A stretch of DNA of 64,000 bases from Paracoccus sigandri (GCF_003709565.1 NZ_QNRC01000011.1:89483-153482), one strand, 5' to 3'. Numbered from the stretch's first letter, positions 17,188 through 26,842 are shown. Translations and numbers: made by a program. Notes: a model not told the origin generated them from the sequence alone.

Positions 17188-17293
17188 CGGCTTCTGGGTC
17201 CATCCTGTTGCGGTTGCTTGTGCCGGGCCGGGTCATCCTACCGGCGCGGGGGCGCTGCGAAAACCGTCCTGCCGGTGAGGGGGTGCGGTCGGT

Positions 17294-17346
17294 CCGGCCA
17301 TCGAGGCCGGGCCGACCGCCGCCGCGGCGCCGGCCTCGATGGCCGG
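17294..17346. terminator. Long perfect hairpin after the crotonase gene
   Basis: A perfect 17-bp inverted repeat (CCGGCCATCGAGGCCGG and its complement) with a 19-base loop sits 20 bases past the crotonase stop and about 107 bases before the kinase start. It lacks a T run, so termination would need Rho or strong pausing; its length makes a structural role likely. Confidence 0.6.
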
Positions 17347-17365
17347 CACCGTGGCGAGCCCTCGG

Positions 17366-18166
17366 TCAGCCCTGCGGCACGATCTTGTTCGCCGTGCCGC
17401 TGGCGAAGGCCTCCAGCCGCGCCTTCGCGGCCTCCTGCGTGTTCACCACCCCGGCCACCACCGCCTCGGCATAGGCGGCGTCCAGCGCGCTCATGTTCTG
17501 CATGTGGCTGATCGCCGAGCAGATCGCGAAATTCGACAGCGGCGGATTCTGTGCCGCGTTGCGGGCGATTTCCCGCGCCTTCGCTTCGGCATCCTCGACC
17601 AGATACTGGCAGAGGCCGACATCCACCGCCTCCTGGCCGCGATAGAGCCGCCCCGACAGCATCATGTCGATCATCCGCGCCTTGCCGATCAGGTCGGCCA
17701 CCCGGATCGTCGCGCCGCCGCCGGTGAACAGCCCGCGCTGGCCCTCGGGCAGGCCGAAATAGGTGTCCGGCCCCGCCACCCGGATATGCGCGGCCGAAGC
17801 CAGCTCCAGCCCGCCGCCGACCACCGCGCCCTTCAGAACGGCGATGATCGGCACGCCGCCATATTCCATCTTGTTGAACGCCTCGTGCCAGCGCAGGCAG
17901 ACATGCATGAAGTCCGAGGCGCTGCGGTTCTCGCGGTGATGCTCGACCAGGTCCAGCCCGGCGCTGAAGTGATCGCCATTGGCCTTCAGGATCGCCGCCC
18001 TCACGCCGGCGCGGGGCAGGGTGGAGAAGATCTCGACCAGTTCGTCGATGGTCGTCAGATCCAGCGCGTTGCGCTTCTCGGGGCGATCCAGCACCACCGT
18101 GGCGATGCCTTCCTCGTCCAGGTCAAGCTGGATATTCCTCAGTTGCAGATCGGCGATGTCGCGCAT
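17366..18166 (-). CDS. Enoyl-CoA hydratase/isomerase (crotonase) family protein
   Basis: A 266-residue crotonase-fold enzyme, a usual length for the family. The CoA/oxyanion region reads HFSAGLDL, and the two catalytic glutamates of enoyl-CoA hydratases are present in GGGLELA and [14 protein letters not shown] 18166 is preceded by GGAGG at a good distance. It would add water to, or isomerise, an enoyl-CoA in fatty- or aromatic-acid breakdown. It stands alone, so the substrate is not indicated. Confidence 0.85.
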   Translation of the reverse strand: MRDIADLQLRNIQLDLDEEGIATVVLDRPEKRNALDLTTIDELVEIFSTLPRAGVRAAILKANGDHFSAGLDLVEHHRENRSASDFMHVCLRWHEAFNKMEYGGVPIIAVLKGAVVGGGLELASAAHIRVAGPDTYFGLPEGQRGLFTGGGATIRVADLIGKARMIDMMLSGRLYRGQEAVDVGLCQYLVEDAEAKAREIARNAAQNPPLSNFAICSAISHMQNMSALDAAYAEAVVAGVVNTQEAAKARLEAFASGTANKIVPQG

Positions 18167-18385
18167 GTTCCCCTCCCGGCTGGCGTCCTGGCATCGGGCA
18201 TAGCGCCGCGCGCGCGCGGGGTCGAGTCCGTGGGTATTTGGACAACGAAGAAGCAGCGGGAGCGCGCGGGGGGGGCGGGGGGCAGGATCGAGATGCCCCG
18301 ACATGCCTGCGCGATGTCGCGAATGCTTGACAGGAGGCGGGCATGGCGCAACGCTGTGAGGGTCAGGGGTTGCGGGGGGCGAGAG

Positions 18386-18790
18386 ATGTTGCGCGCGGTT
18401 GTCGTCTGCCTGTTGATGGCCATGCCCGCCGTCGCGGATGTCTTCACCTTCGAAACCCCGTCGGGCAATGTCGATTGCTCGGTCGGGATGGAGGCGGACG
18501 GGGCCGACATCATCTGCGTGATCCATGATCGCCACGGCCCGCCCGCCTTGCCCCGCCCCGCCGGTTGCAATGCGGCATGGGGGCATGTCTTCATGATGCG
18601 CGACCGGGGGCCGGTACAGATGGCGTGCCGGGATCCGGGGCCGAATGTGCAGTTTTTCGAACAGGCGCCCTATGGCGTCACCGGCGAATTCGGCGGCTTT
18701 ACCTGCCATTCCTCGCAGCAGGGCCTTGAATGCCGCAATCAGGACGGGCGCGGATTCTTTCTGTCGCGCGCCGTCCAGCGGGTTTTCTGA
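18386..18790 (+). CDS. Secreted DUF6636-like protein
   Basis: A 134-residue protein with a signal peptide ([17 protein letters not shown]). The mature part has a repeated pattern: TPSGNVDCS at the start, several cysteines (likely disulphides), and a C-terminal GFTCHSS...GLECRN...GFFLSRA block. I recall this from actinobacterial and alphaproteobacterial DUF6636 proteins, but I cannot search. The function is unknown. The start at 18386 is set by the signal peptide. It is monocistronic and convergent with dapD. Confidence 0.7.
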   Translation: MLRAVVVCLLMAMPAVADVFTFETPSGNVDCSVGMEADGADIICVIHDRHGPPALPRPAGCNAAWGHVFMMRDRGPVQMACRDPGPNVQFFEQAPYGVTGEFGGFTCHSSQQGLECRNQDGRGFFLSRAVQRVF

Positions 18791-18850
18791 CGGCACGAGG
18801 GCGTGCGGCGAAGGCGGCCCGGAAGGGGCCGCCCTGCCCCGGCGCGCCGG

Positions 18851-19672
18851 TCAGTCGCGCAGCAATTCGTTGACCGAGGTCTTGGCGCGGGTCTTCGCGT
18901 CCACGCGCTTGACGATCACCGCGCAATAGAGGTTCACGCCGTTCTTCGAGGGCATCGAGCCCGCCACGACCACCGATCCCGCCGGGACCTCGCCATACAT
19001 GACCTCGCCCGTCTCGCGGTCGACGATCTTGGTGGACTGGCCGATGAAGACGCCCATGCCCAGCACCGAGCCCTCGCGGACGATGCAGCCCTCGACCACC
19101 TCGGAGCGGGCGCCGATGAAGCAGTCGTCCTCGATGATGGTCGGGCCGGCCTGCAAGGGTTCCAGCACGCCGCCGATGCCGACGCCGCCCGACAGGTGGA
19201 CGTTCCTGCCGATCTGCGCGCAGGAGCCGACCGTGGCCCAGGTATCGACCATCGTGCCCTCGCCCACATGGGCGCCCAGGTTGACGAAGGAGGGCATCAG
19301 CACCGCGCCCTTGCCGATGAAGGCCGAGCGGCGCACGATCGCGCCCGGCACCGCGCGGAAGCCGGCCGCCGCCCACTGGCTGGCGCCCCAGCCCTTGAAC
19401 TTGGTGTCGACCTTGTCCCACCAGCTGGCGCCCTGCGGCGCGCCCGGCATTTCCTCCATGTCGTTCAGGCGGAAGGACAGCAGCACCGCCTTCTTGGCCC
19501 ACTGGTTCACATGCCAGTCCTGGCCGCGCTTCTCGGCGACGCGCAGCGCGCCGGTATCCAGGCGGTTCAGCGCCTCTTCCACGGCCTCGCGTGCCTCGCC
19601 CTTCGTGGCGCTGGTGATCTCGGCGCGGTGTTCCCACGCGGCCTCGATGGCGGTCTCTAGAGCTTGGGTCAT
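18851..19672 (-). CDS. dapD: Tetrahydrodipicolinate N-succinyltransferase
   Basis: A 273-residue enzyme that adds a succinyl group from succinyl-CoA to tetrahydrodipicolinate in lysine and meso-diaminopimelate synthesis. The N-terminal helical domain is followed by a left-handed beta-helix of hexapeptide repeats (about 100-230: [34 protein letters not shown]). ATG 19672 has GGAG about 9 bases upstream. Another ATG 24 bases earlier is less well placed. It is divergent from the LOG gene and shares its upstream region. Confidence 0.95.
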   Translation of the reverse strand: MTQALETAIEAAWEHRAEITSATKGEAREAVEEALNRLDTGALRVAEKRGQDWHVNQWAKKAVLLSFRLNDMEEMPGAPQGASWWDKVDTKFKGWGASQWAAAGFRAVPGAIVRRSAFIGKGAVLMPSFVNLGAHVGEGTMVDTWATVGSCAQIGRNVHLSGGVGIGGVLEPLQAGPTIIEDDCFIGARSEVVEGCIVREGSVLGMGVFIGQSTKIVDRETGEVMYGEVPAGSVVVAGSMPSKNGVNLYCAVIVKRVDAKTRAKTSVNELLRD

Positions 19673-19786
19673 GGCGGCCTCTCCTCGATCTGTCATGCGC
19701 CTTGGGTGGAAACTGTCGGCTCTGGGCTATAAGCCTGTGGAAAAGGCCGCGCAATCCGCCCGGCCCCGAAAATGCCCGAGGCTTCG

Positions 19787-20611
19787 ATGAGCGAACTGGA
19801 AGACCGCGCCCACCCCCTGCCGCACAGCACCGAGGACGCCGTCCGCGCCGAACACGGCCCCGATACCGAGCAGACCAGTTCCTCCTCCTACCGGCTGGCC
19901 TTCACCGACCGCGATTTCCTGCTGCGCGAGGAGCTGCGCCCGGTGCGGCTGCAGCTGGAGCTGCTGAAGCCGCAGATGCTGATGGACGAGGCCGGGATCG
20001 AATCGACCGTGGTCATGTTCGGCGGCGCCCGCATTCCCGCCCCCGCCGACGCAGGCCTGGCCCGGACGCCCGCGCTTGCGGCGCTGTCGCGCTATTACGA
20101 GGAGGCGCGGCTTTTCGCGCAGGTGATGACCCGGCGGTCGCTGGAGACGGATGGCCGCGATTTCGTGATCTGCACCGGCGGCGGTCCCGGCGTGATGGAG
20201 GCCGGCAACCTGGGGGCGCTTGAGGCGGGCGGCAAGTCCATCGGCCTGGGCATCGTGCTGCCGCACGAGCAGGCGCCGAACCGCTATGTCTCGCCCGACC
20301 TGTGCTTCAACTTCCACTATTTCGCCATCCGCAAGATGCATTTCCTGATGCGCGCGCGGGCGATCGTGATCTTTCCCGGCGGCTTCGGCACGATGGACGA
20401 GCTGTTCGAGACGCTGACCCTGATCCAGACCGGCCGCATGGCCCAGGTGCCGCTGCTGCTGTTCGGCCGCGAATTCTGGGACCGGATCATCGACTGGCGC
20501 GCATTGGCCGAGGCCGGCACGATCAGCGACGAGGACCTGGAGCTGTTCCACTATGCCGAAACCGCCGAGGAAGCGGTGGCGATCATCGATGGCTGGGGGA
20601 AGCCAGGCTGA
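19787..20611 (+). CDS. LOG-family nucleotide phosphoribohydrolase
   Basis: A 274-residue member of the TIGR00730/LOG family, which releases the base from nucleoside monophosphates (cytokinin activation in plants, purine nucleotide degradation in bacteria). The Rossmann-like motifs GGGPGVMEA and PGGFGTMDELFE are intact. It carries about 60 extra N-terminal residues, as in the longer bacterial subgroup. I chose ATG 19787 (GAGG 7 bases upstream) over ATG 19772, which lacks a binding site. Confidence 0.88.
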   Translation: MSELEDRAHPLPHSTEDAVRAEHGPDTEQTSSSSYRLAFTDRDFLLREELRPVRLQLELLKPQMLMDEAGIESTVVMFGGARIPAPADAGLARTPALAALSRYYEEARLFAQVMTRRSLETDGRDFVICTGGGPGVMEAGNLGALEAGGKSIGLGIVLPHEQAPNRYVSPDLCFNFHYFAIRKMHFLMRARAIVIFPGGFGTMDELFETLTLIQTGRMAQVPLLLFGREFWDRIIDWRALAEAGTISDEDLELFHYAETAEEAVAIIDGWGKPG

Positions 20612-20668
20612 GCGTTGGCGGTTGGTTTGGAGCCCACACCGGACGTTCATGGATCCCGACGACGTCGT

Positions 20669-21010
20669 CTACCTGACCTTAACGACAACGAGTTTTTGGT
20701 AGGTTTCTTCTGCTTCAGGATGCACGATTGTTTCGACTTCGAACCTGCGCTGTCTCGGATCGAAGCAGCCTTCTCCGATGTAAGCACCGCCTTGGGAGGT
20801 CGTTAGCAGGAAGAAATCCTCCTCGGAACCATCCAGGACAACAAGGCCCGTTTCCAGCTCCCCGACATATCTGTTCTTTTTGACCTTGAAGCCAAACGGC
20901 TCAACAAAATCTGCTGTAAATGTATATTCAGGGACAAGGCATACGGCGTCTATATCTCCAAAGACTTCTGTCAGCATCTTTCCATCTGCTGCACTAAGCA
21001 ACTCTGGCAA
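20669..21010 (-). CDS. Hypothetical acidic protein in a low-GC islet
   Basis: Not recognised. Up to 113 residues, with codon use much less GC-rich than its neighbours, which suggests horizontal transfer. The product is acidic with alternating beta-like segments (for example GELETGLVVLDGS). An in-frame TGA directly precedes TTG 21010, and the first ATG is at 20977. Neither has a good ribosome binding site, so the 5' end may be lost. Small acidic immunity proteins look like this, but nothing nearby looks like a toxin. Confidence 0.5.
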   Translation of the reverse strand: MPELLSAADGKMLTEVFGDIDAVCLVPEYTFTADFVEPFGFKVKKNRYVGELETGLVVLDGSEEDFFLLTTSQGGAYIGEGCFDPRQRRFEVETIVHPEAEETYQKLVVVKVR

Positions 21011-21377
21011 TCATTGCCCGTTGGACGATGGAGCATTTCGCGATTGAGGCAGCACACAGAATCAGAACTGCACAGAAAATCCTCCCTCCGAGCCTCATTC
21101 TTCTACTGCCTCTTCTGAACAGTTACTCTGGTATTTTGTCCAGTCTCCGCACAGGTTTTGGCAGATGACTAACGGCCGTGCATGCCCAGTATAGACACCT
21201 CGAGCCTGGTGTCACCTTTCTTGCTGAACGTCCGCTTCGTCCGCTTTGCGGCCGTTCGCTTCGGGGATAGGCGAGCATCAATTAGTGCTTTGACGTTCTC
21301 CTGTGCTGGTGCCAGGATCGGGGCAGGAAATTGGGCCATGGGTAGATAGCGATGTTTCCCACCAGACGGAGGTTTCA
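21011..21377. other. Low-GC intergenic stretch without a convincing gene
   Basis: These 367 bases have lower GC than the rest of the window. A minus-strand frame of 69 codons (21169-21378) is open, but its basic, low-complexity translation and the lack of a ribosome binding site give no support for coding. The 3' edge carries GGAGG, which belongs to the next gene. Probably the remains of transferred DNA. Confidence 0.5.
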
Positions 21378-21827
21378 ATGAAGTTTATTCTGCCCGTGCT
21401 GATTGCCTTCAGCTTTGCAGGCTCTGGCAACGCCGAGCCGAGGCTGGCGAAATCGGAAAAGGTCCTGGCCGCTCAGGACGAGGCGGGGCGAACCATGATC
21501 ATCGTCGGAAATAAGGCAGATTGGCTCGCGATGATCGGTTCCTATATGTCAAGGGCCGTAAGGATACCCACGGAACTTCGAGAGAACGGTCCTTGGGGTG
21601 ACTTCATGGTGAAGATCAAGTTCATGGTCAATCCTGACGGCGAGGTGAGCGGTGCGCAGATCGAGGAGAGCTCCGGCAACCCGCAAGTCGACGCGCATGC
21701 CCTGAACGCCATCAGAACTTTGAAGCTTTTCCCCTTTACCAGCGATATGGGAGAGGAAGAGCTGGCGTTCGCTCTGCCCATCAACATCAAGAACGACCGG
21801 CCGGTGACCCCCGCCGAAGCAGAGTGA
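21378..21827 (+). CDS. Periplasmic protein with TonB C-terminal-like domain
   Basis: A 149-residue protein with a textbook GGAGG site before ATG 21378 and a signal peptide (MKFILPVLIAFSFAGSGNA). Residues 70-140 match a TonB C-terminal fold (VKIKFMVNPDGEVSGAQIEESSG, then a helix and LPINI). True TonB has a membrane anchor and Pro-rich spacer; here neither is present, so it is a free periplasmic stand-alone domain. GC is lower than its neighbours. It may bind receptor TonB boxes or have an unrelated periplasmic role. Confidence 0.75.
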   Translation: MKFILPVLIAFSFAGSGNAEPRLAKSEKVLAAQDEAGRTMIIVGNKADWLAMIGSYMSRAVRIPTELRENGPWGDFMVKIKFMVNPDGEVSGAQIEESSGNPQVDAHALNAIRTLKLFPFTSDMGEEELAFALPINIKNDRPVTPAEAE

Positions 21828-21974
21828 TCGCGACCAGTCCGGGTTCTCATCTTGCTCCAGGTCGGTCAGTTCGAACTTGTCCTCAAGCGTCCGCATCGTC
21901 CCGAAAACGGCCATCAAGATGGATAAGCCTCGAAGTCCTTCTGGCGCACGACATGTACACCCGGATCAGGGCCG

Positions 21975-23147
21975 CTACCCCGCCGCCTCGGCCGCGATCT
22001 GCGCCTTCGACTTCCGTCCCCGCTCGGTCGCCGATTTCAGCTGGCCGCAGGCGGCCATGATGTCCTCGCCGCGGGGGGTGCGGATCGGGCTGGCATAGCC
22101 GGCTTTGTGGACGATGTCGGCGAAGGCCTCGATCCGCTCCCAGCTTGACCGCTTGTAGGGCGCGCCCGGCCATTCGTTGAAGGGGATCAGGTTGATCTTG
22201 GCCGGAATGCCGCGGATCAGCTGCACCAGCCGCCGCGCATCGGCATCGCTGTCGTTCACCCCGTCCAGCATCACGTATTCGAAGGTGATCCGCTCGCTGT
22301 TCGACAGCCGGGGATAGTCGCGCAGGGCGGCCAGCAGCGTCTCGATGTTCCAGCGCCGGTTGATCGGCACCAGCCGGTCGCGCACCTCGTCAGTGGTGGC
22401 GTGGAAGCTGACCGCCAGCAGGCAGCCGATCTCCTCGGCGGTCCGGGCGATCTCGGGGACGACGCCGCTGGTCGACAGGGTGATGCGGCGGCGCGACAGG
22501 CTCAGCCCCTCCCCATCCATGACGACCTTCATCGCATCGCGGACCGCCTCGAAATTGTAAAGCGGCTCGCCCATGCCCATCAGCACCACGTTGCTGACCA
22601 GCCGCGTCTCGTCCTTGGGCGCGCCGGGCACCGGCCATTCGCCCAGGTCGTCGCGGGCCAGCATCAGCTGGCCGACGATCTCTCCCGCGGTGAGGTTGCG
22701 CACCAGCTTCTGGGTGCCGGTATGGCAGAAGGAACAGGTCAGCGTGCAGCCCACCTGGCTGGAAACGCACAGCGTGCCGCGCCCCTCCTCGGGAATATAG
22801 ACCGCCTCGACCTCATGGCCGCCGGCGATGCGCAGCAGGTATTTGCGCGTCCCGTCGGCGCTGACCTGGCGCGTGACGATCTCGGGCAGGGCAATCTCGA
22901 ACCGCTCGGCCAGCAGGGCGCGGTAATCCTTGGCCAGGTTGGTCATCAGGGCGAAATCGCGCACCCCCCAGTGATAGATCCATTGCCAGATCTGCCCCAC
23001 GCGCATCTTCGCCTGCTTCTCGGGCGTGCCCGCCGCGATCAGCGCCTCGCGCAGCTGCTCGCGCGTCAGCCCGACAAGATTCGTCCGGCCGCCCTCGGGC
23101 AGTTTGCGTGGAATGGTCAGGACATCCTGCGTGATGGGGGCGGACAT
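21975..23147 (-). CDS. rlmN: Dual-specificity RNA methyltransferase RlmN
   Basis: A 390-residue radical-SAM enzyme that methylates C2 of adenine 2503 in 23S rRNA and A37 in some tRNAs. The 4Fe-4S cluster cysteines are Cys134, Cys138 and Cys141 (CTLTCSFC). GMGEPLYN and a C-terminal Cys in DIMAACGQL, the methyl-carrying cysteine, are also visible. The start at 23147 (MSAPITQ) fits family length; an upstream extension reads through the repeat region. Preceded by ialB on the same strand. Confidence 0.95.
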   Translation of the reverse strand: MSAPITQDVLTIPRKLPEGGRTNLVGLTREQLREALIAAGTPEKQAKMRVGQIWQWIYHWGVRDFALMTNLAKDYRALLAERFEIALPEIVTRQVSADGTRKYLLRIAGGHEVEAVYIPEEGRGTLCVSSQVGCTLTCSFCHTGTQKLVRNLTAGEIVGQLMLARDDLGEWPVPGAPKDETRLVSNVVLMGMGEPLYNFEAVRDAMKVVMDGEGLSLSRRRITLSTSGVVPEIARTAEEIGCLLAVSFHATTDEVRDRLVPINRRWNIETLLAALRDYPRLSNSERITFEYVMLDGVNDSDADARRLVQLIRGIPAKINLIPFNEWPGAPYKRSSWERIEAFADIVHKAGYASPIRTPRGEDIMAACGQLKSATERGRKSKAQIAAEAAG

Positions 23148-23213
23148 GGGGCTACCGAGGATTTGCAAGAAAGCCCTGCAGATAAGCGAAACGGGCCGGC
23201 AGTTCAACCGACC

Positions 23214-23277
23214 CTTTCATCTTGGCCCAAATATCCCGGGGGGAGTCACCGCAAGGTGACGGGGGGCAGCGCCCCCC
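23214..23277. repeat. Rhodobacteraceae-type extragenic repeat with two hairpins
   Basis: Contains CTTTCATCTTGG, CAAATATCCC, a GTCACC-GCAA-GGTGAC hairpin (23245-23260) with a GNRA-type loop, and a GGGGGGC-AGC-GCCCCCC hairpin (23261-23277). It lies between ialB and rlmN. A second copy with the same TTTCATCTTGG..CAAATATCC core is at 39435. I remember such elements as common in Rhodobacterales intergenic regions. They may act as terminators or mRNA-stability signals. Confidence 0.7.
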
Positions 23278-23299
23278 TTCCTTCCGGCCTCGTGCCGGA

Positions 23300-23821
23300 T
23301 TACTGGCAGCGCGACCGCGCGGTATTCGTCGCGGCGGTGATGCCCATCAGGCTGAACGTGTCCTTGGTGGTGGTGCCGCGCGCCGAGCGCCCGGTGACGA
23401 CCACGTTCGATCCCGCGCGCAGCGCCGTGATCAGCCGCTCGTCATCCGAGGGGCTGCCGGTCCAGGCGCTTTCGCCCTCGGTGAACAGGTTGAACTTCTG
23501 CCCGCCCACATCGACCTCGACCGTCGAATCGGGGGCGAAGGGATAGCCGCCGGTGAACGAGACCTCGCCGTTCTGGCCGGGGCGATAGGCGACATAGAGC
23601 CGGATATCGCCGCGGGTCACCTCGACCGTGTTGCCATCGCGGGTGTTGACCGTCGACTTGGGCGGCGACACCGCCCAGCATTCCTGGGGATTGTCGGCCG
23701 CGAAGACGGTCCAGTCGCCTTCCGTCGCCACGACATTGGTCGATTCCTGTGCGCCGGCTGTCCCCAGCCCGGCGATCAGAACTGCGATGGCGCTCATGCC
23801 GCGCAGCGTGGTGGTCTTCAT
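23300..23821 (-). CDS. Invasion-associated locus B (IalB) family protein
   Basis: A 173-residue periplasmic protein with a signal peptide (MKTTTLRGMSAIAVLIAGLGTAGA) and an IalB-like core: GDWTVFAADNPQECW at the start, RPGQNGEVSF in the middle, FSLMGITAA near the end. The family is widespread in alphaproteobacteria; the name comes from Bartonella, and the biochemical role is unclear. ATG 23821 has AGGAGG 8 bases upstream. Confidence 0.85.
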   Translation of the reverse strand: MKTTTLRGMSAIAVLIAGLGTAGAQESTNVVATEGDWTVFAADNPQECWAVSPPKSTVNTRDGNTVEVTRGDIRLYVAYRPGQNGEVSFTGGYPFAPDSTVEVDVGGQKFNLFTEGESAWTGSPSDDERLITALRAGSNVVVTGRSARGTTTKDTFSLMGITAATNTARSRCQ

Positions 23822-23973
23822 GCTCTGGCCTCCTGCCATGTTTCGCCGCTTCGGCCGGCGTTGTTCCCGATTGCTGTGGTCTTTTCAACCATCTGCGGAC
23901 ACGATAGCGAAAATCATCCCGTGCAAAAGAGCACAAGCGGTAAAATCGCGCAATTGTCAGGGAAAAATTTGCG

Positions 23974-24960
23974 ATGCGGGCAGCGGAATTGATCGAATTG
24001 TGGCGCGGGGACCTGCGCGAGAGCCTCCATTGCGGCCATGCGGTGGTCTGCGACGCGCGCGGCGTGGTCGAGGCCTGGGGCCAGCCGGCGGCGGTGATCT
24101 TCCCCCGCTCCTCGTGCAAGATGATCCAGGCGCTGCCCCTGGTCGAAAGCGGCGCGGCCGATGCGGCGGGGCTGGGCAGCCGCCAGCTGGCGCTGGCCTG
24201 CGCCAGCCACAGCGGCGGCAGGATCCATGTCGAAGGCGTGGGTCGGTGGCTGCAGGCGCTGGACCTGGCCGAATCCGACCTGCGCTGCGGCTGCCACATG
24301 CCGCGCGACCGGGACGAGAACCGCCGGCTGACCTGCTCGGGCGAAAGCCCCTGCCAGCTGCACAACAACTGCTCGGGCAAGCACGCGGGTTTCCTGACCC
24401 TGGGCCGGCATCTGGGGGCGGGGCCGGACTATGTCGATCCCGACCATCCCGTGCAGCAGGCGGTGAAGGCCGCCTTCGAGGAGGTCACGGCCGAGACCAG
24501 CCCCGGCTTCGGCATCGACGGCTGCTCGGCCCCGAACCATGCCTGCACGCTGGAGGGGCTGGGCCGGGCGATGGCGGCCTTCGCCGATCCGGGCGCGGAC
24601 CGGCGCGGGCAGGCGATGCGGCGCCTGGTCGATGCCATGCGCGCCCATCCCGAGCTGGTCGCGGGCGAGGGGCGGGCCTGCACCATCCTGATGCGCGCCA
24701 CGGGCGGCCGGGTGGCGGCCAAGACCGGGGCCGAGGCGGTCTTCGTGGCCATCCTGCCCGAACGGGGCCTGGGCGTCGCGCTGAAGATCCGCGACGGCGC
24801 CACCCGCGCCGCCGAGGCCGCGATCACCGCGCTTCTGGTCCATCTGGGCGCGCTGGCGCCGGACGATCCCGCCGTTTCGCGCCATCTGCCGCAGCCGATC
24901 CGCAACTGGCGCGGCATCGCCACCGGCGAGATGCGCACCGCCCCCGGCTTTCCAGCCTGA
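23974..24960 (+). CDS. L-asparaginase II family protein
   Basis: A 328-residue member of the Rhizobium etli-type (class 3) asparaginases, which hydrolyse asparagine to aspartate and ammonia. Conserved family blocks are present: RSSCKMIQ at about 45-52 with the Ser/Lys catalytic pair, CASHSG, NNCSGKHAGFL near 135, and IDGCSAPNHA. Cytoplasmic, as there is no signal peptide. The ribosome binding site before ATG 23974 is weak. Monocistronic. Confidence 0.9.
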   Translation: MRAAELIELWRGDLRESLHCGHAVVCDARGVVEAWGQPAAVIFPRSSCKMIQALPLVESGAADAAGLGSRQLALACASHSGGRIHVEGVGRWLQALDLAESDLRCGCHMPRDRDENRRLTCSGESPCQLHNNCSGKHAGFLTLGRHLGAGPDYVDPDHPVQQAVKAAFEEVTAETSPGFGIDGCSAPNHACTLEGLGRAMAAFADPGADRRGQAMRRLVDAMRAHPELVAGEGRACTILMRATGGRVAAKTGAEAVFVAILPERGLGVALKIRDGATRAAEAAITALLVHLGALAPDDPAVSRHLPQPIRNWRGIATGEMRTAPGFPA

Positions 24961-25045
24961 ACTCCGTCACGCGGCTGTTTCAATCCCGTGCTTCCATGGC
25001 GCCGCGCGCGGGCGTCCCCATCGCCCCTGTCCAGTCCCAAGGTCC

Positions 25046-25078
25046 GGCCGGTGCCTCTTGGCAGAGCGGGCACCGGCC
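25046..25078. terminator. Hairpin between convergent genes
   Basis: GGCCGGTGCC and GGCACCGGCC form a perfect 10-bp stem with a 13-base loop in the gap between the asparaginase gene and the converging TauE/SafE gene. No T run follows on either strand. Confidence 0.5.
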
Positions 25079-25119
25079 ATTCCTGGCGTTCCCATCGCCA
25101 TCCCCATCGTCTCGGGCGG

Positions 25120-25878
25120 TCAGATCATCTGCCAGATCAGCCGCAGCGCCAGCGCGGTCGAGGTGACGACCAGCAGCGGCTTGATCAGCCGCGCCCCGGT
25201 CCGCGCCGCCAGTCGCGATCCCAGCACCGCGCCCAGGATCTGGACCGCGCCCATCGCCAGCCCCAGCAGCCACATCGGCTGGCCGACCAGCGCGAAGGCC
25301 GCCAGCCCGCCGATATTCGAGGCGAAGTTCAGCAGCTTGGTATGGGCGGTCGCCTTCAGCACCCCGTATCCGGCCAGCGTCACGAAGGCGATCATGTAGA
25401 AGGACCCCGCGCCGGGACCGACCAGCCCGTCATAGAAGCCGATCAGCGGCACGGCGGTCAGCGCAAACAGCGCGGGCGTCAGCCGCTGCGTCCGGTCCAG
25501 GTCGTTCAGCCCCGGCTTCAGCGCGAAGAAGATGGCGATGCCGATCAGGATCACCGGCAGGACGATGCGCAGCCCCTCGGTCGGGATGTTGCTGATCAGC
25601 ACCGCCCCCGCCGCGCCCGCCAGCCCGGCCAGCAGCGCCGGCCGCCACTGGCTGCGCAGGTCCACCAGCCCGCTGGCGGCATAGCTGGCCGCCGCCGTGG
25701 CCGCCCCGAAGGCGCCCTGCACCTTGTTCGTGGCCAGCGCCTGCGCGGGGCTCAGCCCGGCCAGCATCAGCACCGGCAGGGTGATCAGCCCGCCGCCCCC
25801 GGCGATGGCATCGACGAAGCCGGCGGCGAAGGCCGCGGCCAGAAGCAACAGGATCAGGTCGAGCGAGATTTCCAGCAT
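25120..25878 (-). CDS. TauE/SafE (TSUP) family transporter
   Basis: A 252-residue inner-membrane protein with about eight membrane segments in two repeats. The family opening is clear (FAAGFVDAIAGGGGLITLP), and the second half begins with the matching GFYDGLVGPGAGSFY. The family exports or imports sulfonates, sulfite or other anions; the substrate cannot be read here. ATG 25878 is the natural start. The longer upstream reading frame overlaps the divergent FAH gene and is not coding. Confidence 0.88.
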   Translation of the reverse strand: MLEISLDLILLLLAAAFAAGFVDAIAGGGGLITLPVLMLAGLSPAQALATNKVQGAFGAATAAASYAASGLVDLRSQWRPALLAGLAGAAGAVLISNIPTEGLRIVLPVILIGIAIFFALKPGLNDLDRTQRLTPALFALTAVPLIGFYDGLVGPGAGSFYMIAFVTLAGYGVLKATAHTKLLNFASNIGGLAAFALVGQPMWLLGLAMGAVQILGAVLGSRLAARTGARLIKPLLVVTSTALALRLIWQMI

Positions 25879-26034
25879 GGCGCGCCGATGCGCCTTTCGG
25901 CGGCGATTGTAAAGACCGCCCCCGCGCCCCGCCCCGCTGCCGCGCGGGCGGCCGGGGTTTCCGCCTTGACCCCGGCGGCGCTTGCCGGAACACTCGGCCC
26001 CGCATCCGCCGTTTTCCAGGGGCCGCCCGATCCG

Positions 26035-26739
26035 ATGACCAGCTATGTCCTTCCCGTCCCGCCGCAGCCCTCGCTGCCCGTCAGCGGATCCGAGGCCCGC
26101 TTTCCCGTGCGCCGGATCTGGTGCGTGGGCCGGAACTATGCCGACCATGCGCGCGAGATGGGCCATGACCCCGACCGCGAGCCGCCCTTCTTCTTCGCCA
26201 AGCCCTCGGATGCGCTGCTGTCGGACGGCGCGGCGCTGCCCTATCCGCCGATGACCGCCGACCTGCATTACGAGGCCGAACTGGTCGTGGCCATCGGCAA
26301 GGGCGGCGCGGCGATCGCGGCCGAGGATGCGGCGGCGCATGTCTGGGGCTTTGCGGCGGGCAACGACTTCACCCGCCGCGACCTGCAGAGCGTGGCCAAG
26401 AAGATGTCGCGGCCCTGGGACATGGCCAAGGGCTTCGACCATTCCGCCGCCTGCGGCCCGCTGCGCCCCGTCGCAGCCACCGGCCCGATGCAGTCGGGCG
26501 CGATCCGGCTGCTGGTCGATGACGAGCCCCGCCAGCAGGGCGACCTGTCGCAGATGATTTGGTCGGTGCCCGAGGTGATCGCGCATCTGTCGCGCTTCGT
26601 GGCGCTGGCGCCGGGCGACCTGATCTTTACCGGCACGCCCTCCGGCGTGGGCCCGGTCCTGGCCGGCAGCCGCGTCACCGTCCAGATCGACGGGCTGGAG
26701 CCGCTGGTGACCGAGATCACCGATCCCCGCGCGGGCTAG
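26035..26739 (+). CDS. Fumarylacetoacetate hydrolase family protein
   Basis: A 234-residue FAH-fold enzyme. Metal and catalytic motifs are intact: CVGRNYADHA near 32, FFFAKPSDAL, then HYEAELVVAIGKGG with the metal-binding Glu pair, GNDFTRRDLQ, KGFDHSAACGP and a C-terminal GDLIFTGTPSGVGP. Size and motifs fit the small bacterial hydrolases/isomerases acting on acylpyruvates or oxaloacetate (FAHD1-like). Monocistronic; the start is fixed by the motif distance rather than by a good ribosome binding site. Confidence 0.88.
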   Translation: MTSYVLPVPPQPSLPVSGSEARFPVRRIWCVGRNYADHAREMGHDPDREPPFFFAKPSDALLSDGAALPYPPMTADLHYEAELVVAIGKGGAAIAAEDAAAHVWGFAAGNDFTRRDLQSVAKKMSRPWDMAKGFDHSAACGPLRPVAATGPMQSGAIRLLVDDEPRQQGDLSQMIWSVPEVIAHLSRFVALAPGDLIFTGTPSGVGPVLAGSRVTVQIDGLEPLVTEITDPRAG

Positions 26740-26842
26740 GCCGCCGCCGCAGGTTCCCGCCCCCACGTTCCCGCCCCACGTTCCCGATTGCATCCCGGCG
26801 CGGGCGAAGACACTGTGGCGGCATTGTAATGCGGGGATTTCA

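Noticed and set aside
21169..21378. A 69-codon minus-strand frame in the low-GC islet
   Set aside because: Basic, low-complexity product with no ribosome binding site; it ends in the start region of the well-supported TonB-like gene.
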